DNA of 64,000 nucleotides, from positions 41,034 through 105,033 of the forward strand of contig NZ_BAUW01000003.1 of the NCBI RefSeq assembly GCF_000517385.1. The letters are read 5' to 3'. This document shows, piece after piece, positions 55,830-64,000 of this stretch. Each line of letters starts with the position of its first letter. The stretch's first letter is position 1. The DNA comes from Mesobacillus boroniphilus JCM 21738 (GTDB lineage Bacteria > Bacillota > Bacilli > Bacillales > Cytobacillaceae). A program made the translations under genes and the position numbers. The notes under the pieces are model-generated. The model was not told the origin of the DNA. It saw nothing but the letters and a program-made list of their open reading frames with translations, and ran no database searches.

Positions 55830-56414
55830 TTGAATAATTTAGAACAGTCGCTGGCTGAGCTTAAACTTGAAAATAATATCGCACTGGAAGACATCCCGGA
55901 AATCGACCTGTACATGGACCAGGTAATCCAGCTATTCGAAAAGAATTTTGGAAGCTGGACACGGAATGAGGATGAAAAAGTCCTGACGAAAACGATGATC
56001 AACAACTACGCAAAGGGCAAGTTGTTCTTTCCCATAAAAAATAAAAAGTATTCCAGGGAGCACATGATTCTGATCAGTTTGATTTATCAGCTGAAAGGCG
56101 GTTTGTCGATCCAGGATATCAAGCAGACTCTCGAAGGGGTTAACCAGAAGACAGAGTCGGGGGATATTCCACTTGGCCATTTTTATCAAAGTTATTTAAA
56201 GCTTTATGAAAAAAACGTTGAAATCTTCAGCGAGGATGTTCTGAAGACCGAGCAAGATGTTAGACAGGAAGTGAAGAGGCTGGAAGCAGATGAACCAGAG
56301 GAACTCGAAACGGTATTATTGATTGCTTCACTCATTAATATAAGTAATTTTTACAGAAGGACAGCAGAAAAGCTGGTTGACAGGCTTGGTGCTGAAAATA
56401 AGAAAAAGGACTGA
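55830..56414 (+). CDS. DUF1836-domain protein (MerR-like HTH)
   Basis: The 194-aa protein has a LTKTMINNYAKGKLFFPIKNKKYSREHMILISLIYQLKGGLSI region, which is the DUF1836 winged-helix-like segment and suggests DNA binding. The rest is helical. TTG 55830 is preceded by GAGGG. A small HTH gene starts 7 bp after the stop. Function unknown. The frame is intact. Confidence 0.8.
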   Translation: MNNLEQSLAELKLENNIALEDIPEIDLYMDQVIQLFEKNFGSWTRNEDEKVLTKTMINNYAKGKLFFPIKNKKYSREHMILISLIYQLKGGLSIQDIKQTLEGVNQKTESGDIPLGHFYQSYLKLYEKNVEIFSEDVLKTEQDVRQEVKRLEADEPEELETVLLIASLINISNFYRRTAEKLVDRLGAENKKKD

Positions 56415-56420
56415 ACCAAG

Positions 56421-56651
56421 GTGTATTTAACAGTAAAAGAAGCAGCAGAATACTTATCGATCCCGGAATCGAAAGTAGAAAAGATGATTTTTCAACGGAA
56501 AATAAGGGCCATTCACGATGGCGACGATTATTTGATATACAAAGATCAATTCAACACGCATATGAAACAGATGGAGAAATATAAAACACTTGTTGAAGAA
56601 ATCATGAATGAACCGGTGCCCGAGGATATCGATATTAAAGATGAGGATTAA
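56421..56651 (+). CDS. small excisionase-type helix-turn-helix protein
   Basis: The 76-aa protein begins YLTVKEAAEYLSIPESKVEKM, the HTH_17 (MerR-like excisionase) signature, and has an acidic tail. It probably works with the DUF1836 protein encoded just upstream. No integrase or attachment site is near, so excision is not implied. Start GTG 56421 with ACCAAGG upstream. Confidence 0.75.
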   Translation: MYLTVKEAAEYLSIPESKVEKMIFQRKIRAIHDGDDYLIYKDQFNTHMKQMEKYKTLVEEIMNEPVPEDIDIKDED

Positions 56652-56686
56652 AAAAACGCGAAAGGACTGATCCTTTCGCGTTTTTA
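56650..56686. terminator. bidirectional terminator
   Basis: AAAAACGCGAAAGGA pairs with TCCTTTCGCGTTTTT. Confidence 0.92.
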
Positions 56687-58381
56687 GTTCACAGATGTTT
56701 CGACTCTTTTCATTTTATCCGCGTGCTTGATTGGCAATTGAACGATTACGTCTGTACCTTTATCAGGCTCACTTCTAAACTTGATTGTGCCATTATGGGA
56801 TTGGACAATTTTAAAGCTGACAGTCATTCCGAGTCCGGTACCTTTTTCTTTGGAAGAATAAAAAGGTTCACCAATTCTTTCGAGCAGCTCTTTTGATATC
56901 CCTACACCCTGGTCCTTAACCACAACTGTAACATTGTTATCAAAGCTCTCGAGTGTGATGTTGACGGCATCCCCCGCTGAAGATGCTTCAATTGCATTCT
57001 TTAAAATGTTGATGAACAACTGCTTCAGCTGATTCGGCTCGCATTCAATCATGACAGGCTCACTTTGTACCTGGAACTCGATTTGGATATTATACAGGCT
57101 CGCTTCTGATTTTAAAAGCGAGATGACATCATGTAAAATAACCTGCAAATCTGCTTCTGTGTATTTAATTTGCTGCGGCTTGGCCAATAATAACAATTCG
57201 CTGACGATATGGTTAATCCTGTTCAGTTCATCAATCATGATCTGGTAGTATAGCTGATGCTTCTCATCCTCCATCTGCAATAGCTGGACAAGTCCCTTTA
57301 AAGAGGTAAGCGGATTGCGGATTTCGTGGGCGACGCTCGCTGACAGCTCACCGACTACAGACAGCTTGTCCGTTCTTCGCAAACGCTCCTCAGTTTGGCG
57401 AAGCTCCGTAACGTCCCTGGAGTTGCAGATTATTCCCGCAATTTTATCATTCACAATAATCGGCAGGGAAGTGCTCTGGAAAATGAGTGGCTTACCGTTT
57501 TTATGCTGTAACTCCAGTTCAAACATTTGTGGGCAGTGATTTTCCACCACATTTGCAACCTTATCTAAAACAATCTGCCTGTGGGAATCCGGAATTAAAG
57601 CTGCCAGGTTTTTTCCGATATACTCGTCCCTGCTATAACCAGTGATTCTCTCAAACTGTGGATTAAGATTTGTGATCGTCCCATTCAAGTCGAGCATCGA
57701 AACAATATCAGGACTATACTCAAATAATGAACGGTATTGCTGCCTGCTCTCTTCAAGAAGAGTTTCAACGTATTTGCGTTCAGTAATATCCCGGCCCATT
57801 ATGACAAGACCTTGCCGGCTGCCGTCCTCATTGAAAAGCGGCACTTTAATTGTATCAAACGTCTTGGTAGTTCCGTCCGGCTGTGGAAGCACTTCCTCGA
57901 CACGGATGATTCCGCCTGCTTTCCATGCTTCTTCATCGGAAATCTCACAATACCTCAAGGCATCGCTGAAATAATTGCTGTATTCCGCAAGCTCAGAGTC
58001 TTTCTTTCCTCTATAGTCAACGTTTTCAATATCAAACAGTTTCAAACCAAAATTATTGGCCTGAATCCATCGGCCTTCTCCATCCTTGAAGTTGACGAAA
58101 TCGACCATTGAATTGATCAGCGTGGACAGCCGCGCTTCTTCTTCTTTTGACGCACTCAATTCCTCCATCTTCGAGATGAAAAAATAGAAAAACCATCCTG
58201 CCAACAAAACATAAAGGACTTCCTTAGTATGTTCGATAATGGCAACGAATTCTGAAGGAGCGTATAATTTCAGCAGGTAATTTGTTCCGAAAATCCAGGT
58301 AATGCTAAGTATGAAAAAGGTCAGGACATATTGCTTTTTTTTCATCTTTTGACTCCTAAAGTAAGCATTCAGCTCACGCAA
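56684..58381 (-). CDS. PAS-domain sensor histidine kinase (sporulation-kinase type)
   Basis: The 565-aa protein has two N-terminal TM helices (YVLTFFILSITWIFGTNYLL; VLYVLLAGWFFYFFI) and two PAS domains (STLINSMVDFVNFKDGEGRW; YRSLFEYSPDIVSMLDLNGT). HisKA has SASVAHEIRNPLTSLKGLV (phospho-histidine), and the HATPase has NILKNAIEASSAGDA, VKDQGVGISKEL and GTGLGMTVSFKIVQSH. The order and the HEIRNPLT box resemble KinA/B/E-type kinases feeding Spo0F. No response regulator lies nearby, which is usual for them. An inner ATG (MKKKQYVL) could also be the start. The frame is intact. Confidence 0.85.
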   Translation of the reverse strand: MRELNAYFRSQKMKKKQYVLTFFILSITWIFGTNYLLKLYAPSEFVAIIEHTKEVLYVLLAGWFFYFFISKMEELSASKEEEARLSTLINSMVDFVNFKDGEGRWIQANNFGLKLFDIENVDYRGKKDSELAEYSNYFSDALRYCEISDEEAWKAGGIIRVEEVLPQPDGTTKTFDTIKVPLFNEDGSRQGLVIMGRDITERKYVETLLEESRQQYRSLFEYSPDIVSMLDLNGTITNLNPQFERITGYSRDEYIGKNLAALIPDSHRQIVLDKVANVVENHCPQMFELELQHKNGKPLIFQSTSLPIIVNDKIAGIICNSRDVTELRQTEERLRRTDKLSVVGELSASVAHEIRNPLTSLKGLVQLLQMEDEKHQLYYQIMIDELNRINHIVSELLLLAKPQQIKYTEADLQVILHDVISLLKSEASLYNIQIEFQVQSEPVMIECEPNQLKQLFINILKNAIEASSAGDAVNITLESFDNNVTVVVKDQGVGISKELLERIGEPFYSSKEKGTGLGMTVSFKIVQSHNGTIKFRSEPDKGTDVIVQLPIKHADKMKRVETSVN

Positions 58382-58479
58382 TTTAAATAAGTGTTACTTT
58401 TCTATAGTAGCACAATTCATCCAACTAAAATTAAGATTATTTTTAATTTATCTTCTCTTTTATTTGGAAAAATATACAA

Positions 58480-58507
58480 AGGACCGAATCGGATTCGGTC
58501 CTGTTTT
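58480..58507. terminator. palindromic hairpin upstream of repeat copy C
   Basis: AGGACCGAAT pairs with ATTCGGTCCT with a CGG loop and then TGTTTTG. No plus-strand gene ends here, so its role is unclear. Confidence 0.5.
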
Positions 58508-58515
58508 GTTACCAG

Positions 58516-58668
58516 ATAAGAAAGTATAAATCTTCACTTCGAGAATTGTCTGGCTCCAGCGCCTAGCCCCTCGAGTCGCTTCGGTCCTGCCAATGAAGTC
58601 AAAGAACGACTTCACTGTCAGGCCCTCCAGCGCTTGTCGGGGCTAAACAAGGCGCTTGCGCTTTTCTT
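58516..58668. repeat. GC-rich foldable intergenic element, copy C
   Basis: It starts with ATAAGAAAGTATAAA as in copy A and ends with GGCGCTTGCGCTTTTCT. TAGCCCCTCGAGTCGCT can pair with the AGCGCTTGTCGGGGCTA segment, and GAAGTCAAAGAACGACTTC forms an inner hairpin. The right end abuts the stop of the coiled-coil gene. Confidence 0.88.
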
Positions 58669-58669
58669 A

Positions 58670-59044
58670 TTAGAAATCTCCATCGGAGGCTTGGAATGAA
58701 AAATTCAAACGGTTTTCAACTGTCCGGAGTCTTTGGTTCAATCGATTTAAACGGCGCGTGTGTCGCTCGTCGTTTTGATTTAAGCGGGTAACCTCATTAT
58801 TAAGCCGTCCAATTTCCCTGTTAAGCCTTGCAATCTCCCTGTTTTGCCGGCCAATCTCTTTATTCTGTCTATCCAGCTCTGTTTTTTGAACCTGGATTTG
58901 CCGTTCAAGCTGACTGACTCTTCGTTCAAGAGCCGGCTGCCTTGCGTGATCAAGTGGTTCCTGCTGTTGCGCGTAATAGTTGAAATCATAATGAGTATAG
59001 GGGTCAAATTGATGCGGACTGTAAGCATAGTGATTCGGATACAT
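58670..59044 (-). CDS. coiled-coil protein with Tyr/His-rich N-terminus
   Basis: The 124-aa protein has its first ~35 residues rich in Tyr, His and Gln (MYPNHYAYSPHQFDPYTHYD). A heptad-repeat coiled coil follows (LERRVSQLERQIQVQKTELD, RQNREIARLNREIGRLNNEV). The layout resembles small spore-coat proteins of Bacillus, but I recognise no family. It has a ribosome site (AAGGAG) and terminates in repeat copy C. The frame is intact. Confidence 0.65.
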   Translation of the reverse strand: MYPNHYAYSPHQFDPYTHYDFNYYAQQQEPLDHARQPALERRVSQLERQIQVQKTELDRQNKEIGRQNREIARLNREIGRLNNEVTRLNQNDERHTRRLNRLNQRLRTVENRLNFSFQASDGDF

Positions 59045-59194
59045 ATGGGCACACTCCTTAGTTTTAGCCTGGGAATAAAATTCTCTATAAAATATGTAGG
59101 TGAATGCGGAGAGTGATGGGCTACTGCCTAAAAGAGGAAAAAACTGGTGAACTGGACTATTTTTGCTGAATGAATGTCACGCAATCGTAACTAA

Positions 59195-59222
59195 AAAAAA
59201 GAGCGCATATCCTGCGCTCTCA
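59195..59222 (-). terminator. terminator of the Gfo/Idh gene
   Basis: AGAGCGCA pairs with TGCGCTCT. On the minus strand it is followed by TTTTTTTT. Confidence 0.88.
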
Positions 59223-60164
59223 ACCTTTCCTGAGTTGCTCCAATATACCCTGTGCCTCATAACCGGCGGCGAAATCAATGATTGTCGCTTCTTCACCTTT
59301 GATCGCTTTTACAAGATTATCAACCAATGAATCTGTCAGGCTCTCGTCGGCTTCCAAAGGACCAATCTCCTCACCAAGCTTGCACCCTTCAAGCTGTCCC
59401 CAGTTTAAAAGTGATAAAGTTCCTTCGTCACCATAGGCTGTGAAGGCAATTTCCTCCTTGCCGGCAATCTGGCTCATGCCATCAATCAGTACAAGAGTAC
59501 CGTCCGATAGCTCCAGAATAGCCAGAATCGCATTTTCACTAGCGTGCGGGTCTTCAGGGAATTGAATTTGAACATCCTTCACCTCTACCGGTCCGAAAAT
59601 CTTTTGCAGCTGCTGGATGAAATGGACCCCAACCTCAAGAACATAACCACCCTGTTCCTTGCTCGCAACCCACGCATTCTGCTGCCATGGGCGCGGCCAT
59701 TGTGGGAAATGCATCTTCAATTGGACTCTTCTCAGCTTGCCAACATAGTTTTCCTTGATTAATTTTTCAAAAGTCTTGCTGCCAGCACTGTAGTTCAGCG
59801 GAAAGTTCATCGCATGTACCACACCTGCATCCTGCGCCTGTTTCAATAGACTTTTAGCTTCCTCTACCGAGTTTGCCAGCGGCTTTTCACACAAAATATG
59901 TATTCCTTTCACGAGGACATCTGATGCAACAGCAAGGTGGAACTTAGGGGGAACAGCGACATAGACAAGATCTAATTGCGTCTTCTCAAGCATTTTCTGA
60001 TGATTCGTGAATGCCGGAATCCCGCCAAGTTCGGCTGCCGTTTCATACGCTCGTGATTCCATTGCGTCACACACAGCCGCGATTTCCATCTCTGGGTGTT
60101 CTTGAAAACCTTTTATCAGACGCTGGCCAATTGCACCCAGGCCAATCACTCCTACCTTTATCAT
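59220..60164 (-). CDS. Gfo/Idh/MocA-family oxidoreductase
   Basis: The 314-aa NAD(P)-dependent protein has VGVIGLGAIGQRLIKGF (dinucleotide loop), DLVYVAVPPKFHL and HILCEKPLANSVEEA, the EKP motif with the catalytic lysine. GGYVLEVGVHFIQQLQKIFG holds the GGxxxDxGxH-type active-site region with Asp replaced by Glu. The sugar or cyclitol substrate cannot be assigned. It is a single gene on the minus strand. The frame is intact. Confidence 0.85.
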   Translation of the reverse strand: MIKVGVIGLGAIGQRLIKGFQEHPEMEIAAVCDAMESRAYETAAELGGIPAFTNHQKMLEKTQLDLVYVAVPPKFHLAVASDVLVKGIHILCEKPLANSVEEAKSLLKQAQDAGVVHAMNFPLNYSAGSKTFEKLIKENYVGKLRRVQLKMHFPQWPRPWQQNAWVASKEQGGYVLEVGVHFIQQLQKIFGPVEVKDVQIQFPEDPHASENAILAILELSDGTLVLIDGMSQIAGKEEIAFTAYGDEGTLSLLNWGQLEGCKLGEEIGPLEADESLTDSLVDNLVKAIKGEEATIIDFAAGYEAQGILEQLRKG

Positions 60165-60418
60165 AGGGAACCTCCAAGTTTAATAGTTCTTTCCTTCCAT
60201 TATACAAATTATTGTACAAATTAAATAGTTTAGTAGGTCTAAATTTTAATATGTCGAAATATAGTACTTTCCAAGGGGGATTTTAGTGGTATTTGGAAAA
60301 TACATACGAATTTAATTGAATGATTTGATAATTTAAAATATTGTAAATTTAAAGTTTACTTGCTAAAATAATATTGCACTAAATATTCTGAAATCTATTC
60401 AAGGAGAGGGGTAGGAAT
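60165..60418. other. inhA upstream region
   Basis: 254 bp, strongly AT-rich, separating two divergent genes. No clear -35/-10 pair or operator can be singled out by eye. Confidence 0.4.
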
Positions 60419-62821
60419 TTGAAGAAAAATTTAGGTCTTAAGGTCCTATCAAGCATTACGATGACCGCAATGCTTGCGAGCACGCTATCATTCGCGTCTG
60501 CTGGACCAGCTAAAGTCAATGCAGTAGAAAAAGCAAGTTATCAGGCCCATGGAGGAGCACCGATCGATTTAGGCATCGCTAACGATGAGAGATTGATAGA
60601 AATGCTGAAGAAAGAAGGAAAGATTGCCAAGGATGCATCACCGTCAGTTGCAGAGAAAGCATTGCAGAAGTACTTGCAGAACAGAGCATCGGGCTCATCT
60701 AAGGAGCCTGGTGAGCTTCATGGACATGAGAAGGAATTAGGCAGTTCCCTAAAGGAAAAGCTGAACACAACCGGCCTGGTTAACGGTAAAGGGAATAAAG
60801 TTGGGCAAACAAAAGGGACAAGCGTTGATCCGGTAAAGGAAGAAGCCTGGGATGGCAGTCAGCGAAAAGATAATGTTCTTGTACTATTAATTGAATATCC
60901 AGATTTCCCTGCGACAAATATCCAGCCTGGCGAAACGGATATGTTTTATGATGAATACTTAAAAGAACACTATACGGATATGATTTTCGGTGACAACGGT
61001 TATAAAGGACCAAAAGGAGAGAATTTAATCTCTGTAAAGCAATACTATGAACAGCAATCCGGCGGCAGCTATTCCATTCAGGGCCAGGTGGCTGGATGGT
61101 ACAAAGCAAAGAATCCTGCTGCATACTATGGCGGCAATAATGCATCAGATAACGATTCAAAACCACGCAGTTTAGTCTATGAAGCATTACTGGCAGCTGC
61201 TCAGGATCCAGAAGTCAATCTCCTGGATTATGATAAAGAAGACCGCTATGACCTTGATGGCGACGGTAACTACCGTGAACCAGATGGTTTGATCGACCAT
61301 TTGATGGTCGTCCACTCTTCAGTGGGTGAGGAAGCAGGCGGCGGATCTCTTGGAGGAGATGCAATCTGGTCCCACCGCTGGAATCTTGGTGGAGTTGCTT
61401 CTATTACTGGATCGCCAACACCTGAAGTGGATTACTGGGGCGTAGGTACTATGTATGCTTACGATTACACAATCGAACCAGCTGATGGCGCTGCAGGTGT
61501 ATTCGCTCACGAATACGGTCATGACCTTGGACTACCAGACGAATATGACACCATTTACAGCAGCTCTGCAGGTGAGCCTGTTGCATACTGGTCGATCATG
61601 TCATCGGGAAGCTGGGCAGGGAAGGTTCCAGGAACAGAACCGACTGGATTCAGTCCATACGCCAGAGAATTCCTGCAAGCATCAATGCCTGGAAGCAACT
61701 GGCTGACTGGAACAGCTGTCAATGCGGATGAAGTGACGAAAAAAGGCACTGAAGTATTGCTTGACCAGGCAAACTCCAAAGGAACAAATAACGATGCAGT
61801 AAAAGTTGATCTTCCGAATAAGGAAAGAGTCATCAACAAGCCGGCTGCAGGTTCATGGGAGTATTACGGTGGCAATGGCGATGAAATCGATCACCAGATG
61901 GTCACTGAAGTGGACTTAACGAACGCTGCCAAAGCTGCGCTCGAGTATGATGCCTGGTATCAAATCGAAGATAATTGGGATTATGCAATGGTTCAGGTTT
62001 CCACAGATAATGGAGCTACATGGAAGTCTCTATCAACACCAAATACAGACTCTGACATTGTTTCAGAAGGATATGATGCTATCAAAGAGAACCTTCCTGG
62101 GTACACGGGGTCTAGCAATGGCTGGATTCACGAATCAGTGGATTTGAGTGAATATGCTGGCCAAAAAGTCCTGCTTCAATTCCGTTATATGACGGACTGG
62201 GGCACAAACATGGATGGCTTCTTTGTTGACAATGTGCAAGTAACTGCTGATGGTGCCGTGCTTGTTAACGATGGTGCTGAGGGTGAATCAACATTTGCCA
62301 TGCATGGTTTTAAAAAGCACGAAGGCAAAACCTCGACAAAGCATTACTACTTATTGGAGTGGAGATCGCACAATGGTGTTGATGAAGGCTTGAAGAACAT
62401 TCGCCGTGGTGCAAGTCTGATGACTTATGATTCCGGACTTGTTGTATGGTACGTCGATGAGGCATTCGATAATAACTGGACCGGAGTTCACCCAGGAGAC
62501 GGATTCCTTGGAGTGGTTGATGCTGATCAGACCATTAATAGATGGAGCGATGGCGCACTTGCTTCTTCTCGTTACCAAGTCCATGATGCAGCGTTCAACC
62601 AAGGAAAGTCTGAAAATATGTATCTTGATTATAAGTCAATATTTGGCTCGGTCCTTACAGACAATGCAACACAAAGGACACCGATTTTCGATGATAGCTC
62701 TAAGTACACTTCACCAGTCCTGCCTCAAGCTGGACGTAATGTAACATCATATGGCCTGAAATTCCGTGTTCTAGGTTCAAGTGCTGATGGAACAGTTGGT
62801 AAAGTATTGATTCATAAGTAA
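60419..62821 (+). CDS. inhA: immune inhibitor A, M6-family secreted metalloprotease
   Basis: The 800-aa secreted protease starts at TTG 60419 with AAGGAGAGGGG upstream. A signal peptide (VLSSITMTAMLASTLSFASA) is followed by a propeptide (~residues 30-130). The catalytic domain has VLVLLIEYPDFPATN and the zinc motif FAHEYGHDLGLPDEYDT (HEXXH...D at ~363-373), then YWSIMSSGSWAG (Met-turn region). The C-terminal part has a jelly-roll-like domain (YAGQKVLLQFRYMTDWGTNM). InhA degrades host antimicrobial peptides and spore or matrix proteins in the B. cereus group; in environmental species it is a general extracellular protease. The frame is intact. Confidence 0.93.
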   Translation: MKKNLGLKVLSSITMTAMLASTLSFASAGPAKVNAVEKASYQAHGGAPIDLGIANDERLIEMLKKEGKIAKDASPSVAEKALQKYLQNRASGSSKEPGELHGHEKELGSSLKEKLNTTGLVNGKGNKVGQTKGTSVDPVKEEAWDGSQRKDNVLVLLIEYPDFPATNIQPGETDMFYDEYLKEHYTDMIFGDNGYKGPKGENLISVKQYYEQQSGGSYSIQGQVAGWYKAKNPAAYYGGNNASDNDSKPRSLVYEALLAAAQDPEVNLLDYDKEDRYDLDGDGNYREPDGLIDHLMVVHSSVGEEAGGGSLGGDAIWSHRWNLGGVASITGSPTPEVDYWGVGTMYAYDYTIEPADGAAGVFAHEYGHDLGLPDEYDTIYSSSAGEPVAYWSIMSSGSWAGKVPGTEPTGFSPYAREFLQASMPGSNWLTGTAVNADEVTKKGTEVLLDQANSKGTNNDAVKVDLPNKERVINKPAAGSWEYYGGNGDEIDHQMVTEVDLTNAAKAALEYDAWYQIEDNWDYAMVQVSTDNGATWKSLSTPNTDSDIVSEGYDAIKENLPGYTGSSNGWIHESVDLSEYAGQKVLLQFRYMTDWGTNMDGFFVDNVQVTADGAVLVNDGAEGESTFAMHGFKKHEGKTSTKHYYLLEWRSHNGVDEGLKNIRRGASLMTYDSGLVVWYVDEAFDNNWTGVHPGDGFLGVVDADQTINRWSDGALASSRYQVHDAAFNQGKSENMYLDYKSIFGSVLTDNATQRTPIFDDSSKYTSPVLPQAGRNVTSYGLKFRVLGSSADGTVGKVLIHK

Positions 62822-62827
62822 AAAGTG

Positions 62828-62868
62828 AAAAACGCTGCCGATTTATTAAACGGCAGCGTTTTTTACTT
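62828..62868 (+). terminator. terminator of inhA
   Basis: AAAACGCTGCCG pairs with CGGCAGCGTTTT, followed by TT. Confidence 0.92.
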
Positions 62869-62874
62869 TCTTTA

Positions 62875-63231
62875 CTAGTTAGGATCCGGCTGAAACCCGA
62901 TTAACTTCGCTTTTTTATCAGCTGTTGGATCTGCATCCGGGAAGGTGATCACAGAGGCGATATAATCCCAGCGCAGGAACATGTGGGTGATGCAGGTTTC
63001 TTCAACCTGGTCTTCGGCGGGAATGGCGGTTCCATCTTCTTTCTGGACGGGAGTCCGCTTATAGCAAGGGTTCTCAACCCAAATCCCCATATTCTCCGCA
63101 TGTACTATTTTTACAAGATACCATTCATCTGGCTGGTAGATTCCCGTAACATCCCCAATCATGCTCTCAGGAAAATTTTTCAGCTTTACCTGTACCTTTT
63201 GATTAACATAAGCGTCTAAAAACATGGACAA
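62875..63231 (-). CDS. hypothetical protein, 118 aa
   Basis: MSMFLDAYVNQKVQVKLKNF, then GDVTGIYQPDEWYLVKIVHA and a C-terminal WDYIASVITFPDADP. Short beta strands suggest a small barrel. I recognise no family. It contains two cysteines (ENPCYKR, EETCITH). GGAGATTG precedes the start. The coding-like composition and ribosome site support a real gene. Confidence 0.65.
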   Translation of the reverse strand: MSMFLDAYVNQKVQVKLKNFPESMIGDVTGIYQPDEWYLVKIVHAENMGIWVENPCYKRTPVQKEDGTAIPAEDQVEETCITHMFLRWDYIASVITFPDADPTADKKAKLIGFQPDPN

Positions 63232-63292
63232 TCTCCTTTCAATAAAAGACTCATCCTTTACCTACTTCCTTTTTCAGCAAAAAATAAACATG

Positions 63293-63315
63293 AAAAAAAG
63301 GCCAATTCAGGCCTT
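63293..63315 (-). terminator. terminator overlapping the GNAT stop
   Basis: Minus-strand AAGGCC...GGCCTT is followed by TTTTT, just at the end of the GNAT gene. Confidence 0.75.
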
Positions 63316-63822
63316 CTCTAAAAATAATACCATCAAATCTTCATCATGATAGGTTCCATTAATCACCATGGCTTTTTTATCTGCTCCATAAGTTTCAAAG
63401 CCAAGAGAAGCATACAGTTTTTTCGCTGGCTCATTGCTGGCGTTCACCGTCAGGTAAATCTGCTCTACACTTGTTAACTCAGCCGCCTGTTGAATTGCCT
63501 TCTTCATTAAAAGCCTTCCAGTGCCATGACCGCGCTGTGAAGGAGTCACGTACATGGCAAAAATATTCGCACGGTGCTTTAATTTAACTTTGCCTTCAGG
63601 AACAAGCGTAACAACTCCAACAAGTTGCCTCTCGTTGAATGCTCCGAAAGTGTATGTGAATTTACTATCTAGCCTTTGCCTGTATTCTTGCTCTTCATAG
63701 TACATCTCATCTTCGTAACTCGAGCTGAACGCCACAGGGTTCTTAAGTAATGCTTCATGGCGGAGGGTTCGATAACTTTCAGCATCCCCGCCAATTAATC
63801 GTCGAATTTCCATCATGCTCAC
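63307..63822 (-). CDS. GNAT-family N-acetyltransferase
   Basis: The 171-aa protein starts MEIRRLIGGDAESYRTLRHE. The acetyl-CoA loop is YVTPSQRGHGTGRLLMKKAI (QRGHGTG), then YLTVNASNEPAKKLYASLGF. The substrate is unknown. ATG 63813 (MEIRR) or 63822 are both possible starts with a GAGGTGAG site. The frame is intact. Confidence 0.87.
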   Translation of the reverse strand: MSMMEIRRLIGGDAESYRTLRHEALLKNPVAFSSSYEDEMYYEEQEYRQRLDSKFTYTFGAFNERQLVGVVTLVPEGKVKLKHRANIFAMYVTPSQRGHGTGRLLMKKAIQQAAELTSVEQIYLTVNASNEPAKKLYASLGFETYGADKKAMVINGTYHDEDLMVLFLEKA

Positions 63823-63929
63823 CTCTGTAAAAATAGTTGCTTTATAAAGTTCTAGATTAACAGCAGATTATCCTTTTAAAAAGAGAATTTGTGATTTGGG
63901 CCGAGAGAGGAATTGCAAGGAAACAGCGG

Positions 63930-64000
63930 TTATTGTGACAGGTTAGGGGGCGAGCGTGGAAAAGCTGTCAAGAAAAAGCCATTATTGTGACAGGTTTAGG
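63930..64000. repeat. 52-bp period repeat (TTATTGTGACAGG), runs off the window
   Basis: TTATTGTGACAGGTT(T)AGG occurs at 63930 and again at 63982, exactly 52 bp later. Between them AAGCTGTCAAG supplies an inverted partner (TGACAG / CTGTCA). The array probably continues past the window end. No ORF lies in 63823-64000. Confidence 0.7.

Noticed and set aside
56421..56651. Excisionase-like gene as a sign of a prophage or integrative element
   Set aside because: No integrase, attachment repeat or phage genes are nearby; such HTH_17 proteins are often ordinary regulators.

Overview
The window looks like a stretch of the chromosome of a spore-forming member of the Bacillaceae (Bacillus/Mesobacillus type). 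The basis is strong Shine-Dalgarno sites with ATG/GTG/TTG starts, moderate GC, spore-lytic genes (a SleL-type LysM/GH18 enzyme and a SleB remnant), a sporulation-type PAS kinase, RsbR/STAS and FbpB-like genes, an immune inhibitor A metalloprotease, and T-box-free leader regulation by TPP, preQ1-I and yybP-ykoY (Mn) riboswitches. There is no phage, no CRISPR array, no complete insertion sequence, and no tRNA or rRNA gene that I can see.

Layout. 0-2.6 kb: yfjP-yfjO (DNA glycosylase and rRNA methyltransferase). 2.6-7.2 kb: a TetR regulator divergent from an MMPL exporter and a secreted LxxG-repeat protein. 7.3-12.5 kb: ferritin, a KatE-type catalase, an NAD(P)-binding protein and YerD. 12.8-16.7 kb: membrane proteins, a DhaL-DegV fusion and a TIP30-like protein. 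16.7-22 kb: a rearranged stretch with relics of an RND pump, a NUDIX gene and queT, plus intact pirin and an Mn riboswitch whose expected gene is missing. 22-29.4 kb: Spo0M-like, kinase-like, RsbR-like, FlaR-like, GNAT, DsbA/FrnE-like, nitroreductase, PH-domain and MFS genes. 30.2-33.3 kb: pcp-pxpB-pxpA-pxpC, a complete pyroglutamate release and ring-opening operon. 33.4-39.2 kb: small membrane proteins, an RQC-type protein, RluF and a PAS-GGDEF-EAL protein. 39.6-42.8 kb: bcd-ptb-buk (branched-chain amino acid to branched acyl phosphate and acid). 43-48.3 kb: panE, then cstA with a 50-aa partner next to its LytST-type two-component system. 48.6-51.3 kb: LiaG-like, PepT and two tiny membrane proteins. 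51.3-54.3 kb: TPP riboswitch plus thiM-thiD-thiE-thiW. 54.4-64 kb: exonuclease, TrhA, DUF1836, HTH protein, sensor kinase, coiled-coil protein, Gfo/Idh oxidoreductase, InhA protease and a GNAT.

Two features run through the whole window. First, about twenty otherwise well-conserved genes carry single-base frameshifts, nearly all explained by loss of one base from a short homopolymer. This points to base-calling error rather than gene decay, so I annotate those genes across the shift. Second, the intergenic spaces hold several families of phased short repeats: 20-bp iterons with a GCGAA/CGCAA-type core that end in a shared CTGGAAA...TTTCCAG hairpin, a 20-21-bp AGGAATA array, arrays with a 52-bp period that contain an inverted repeat, and three copies of a GC-rich foldable element. 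These repeats are the least explained content here and the best candidate for something undescribed.
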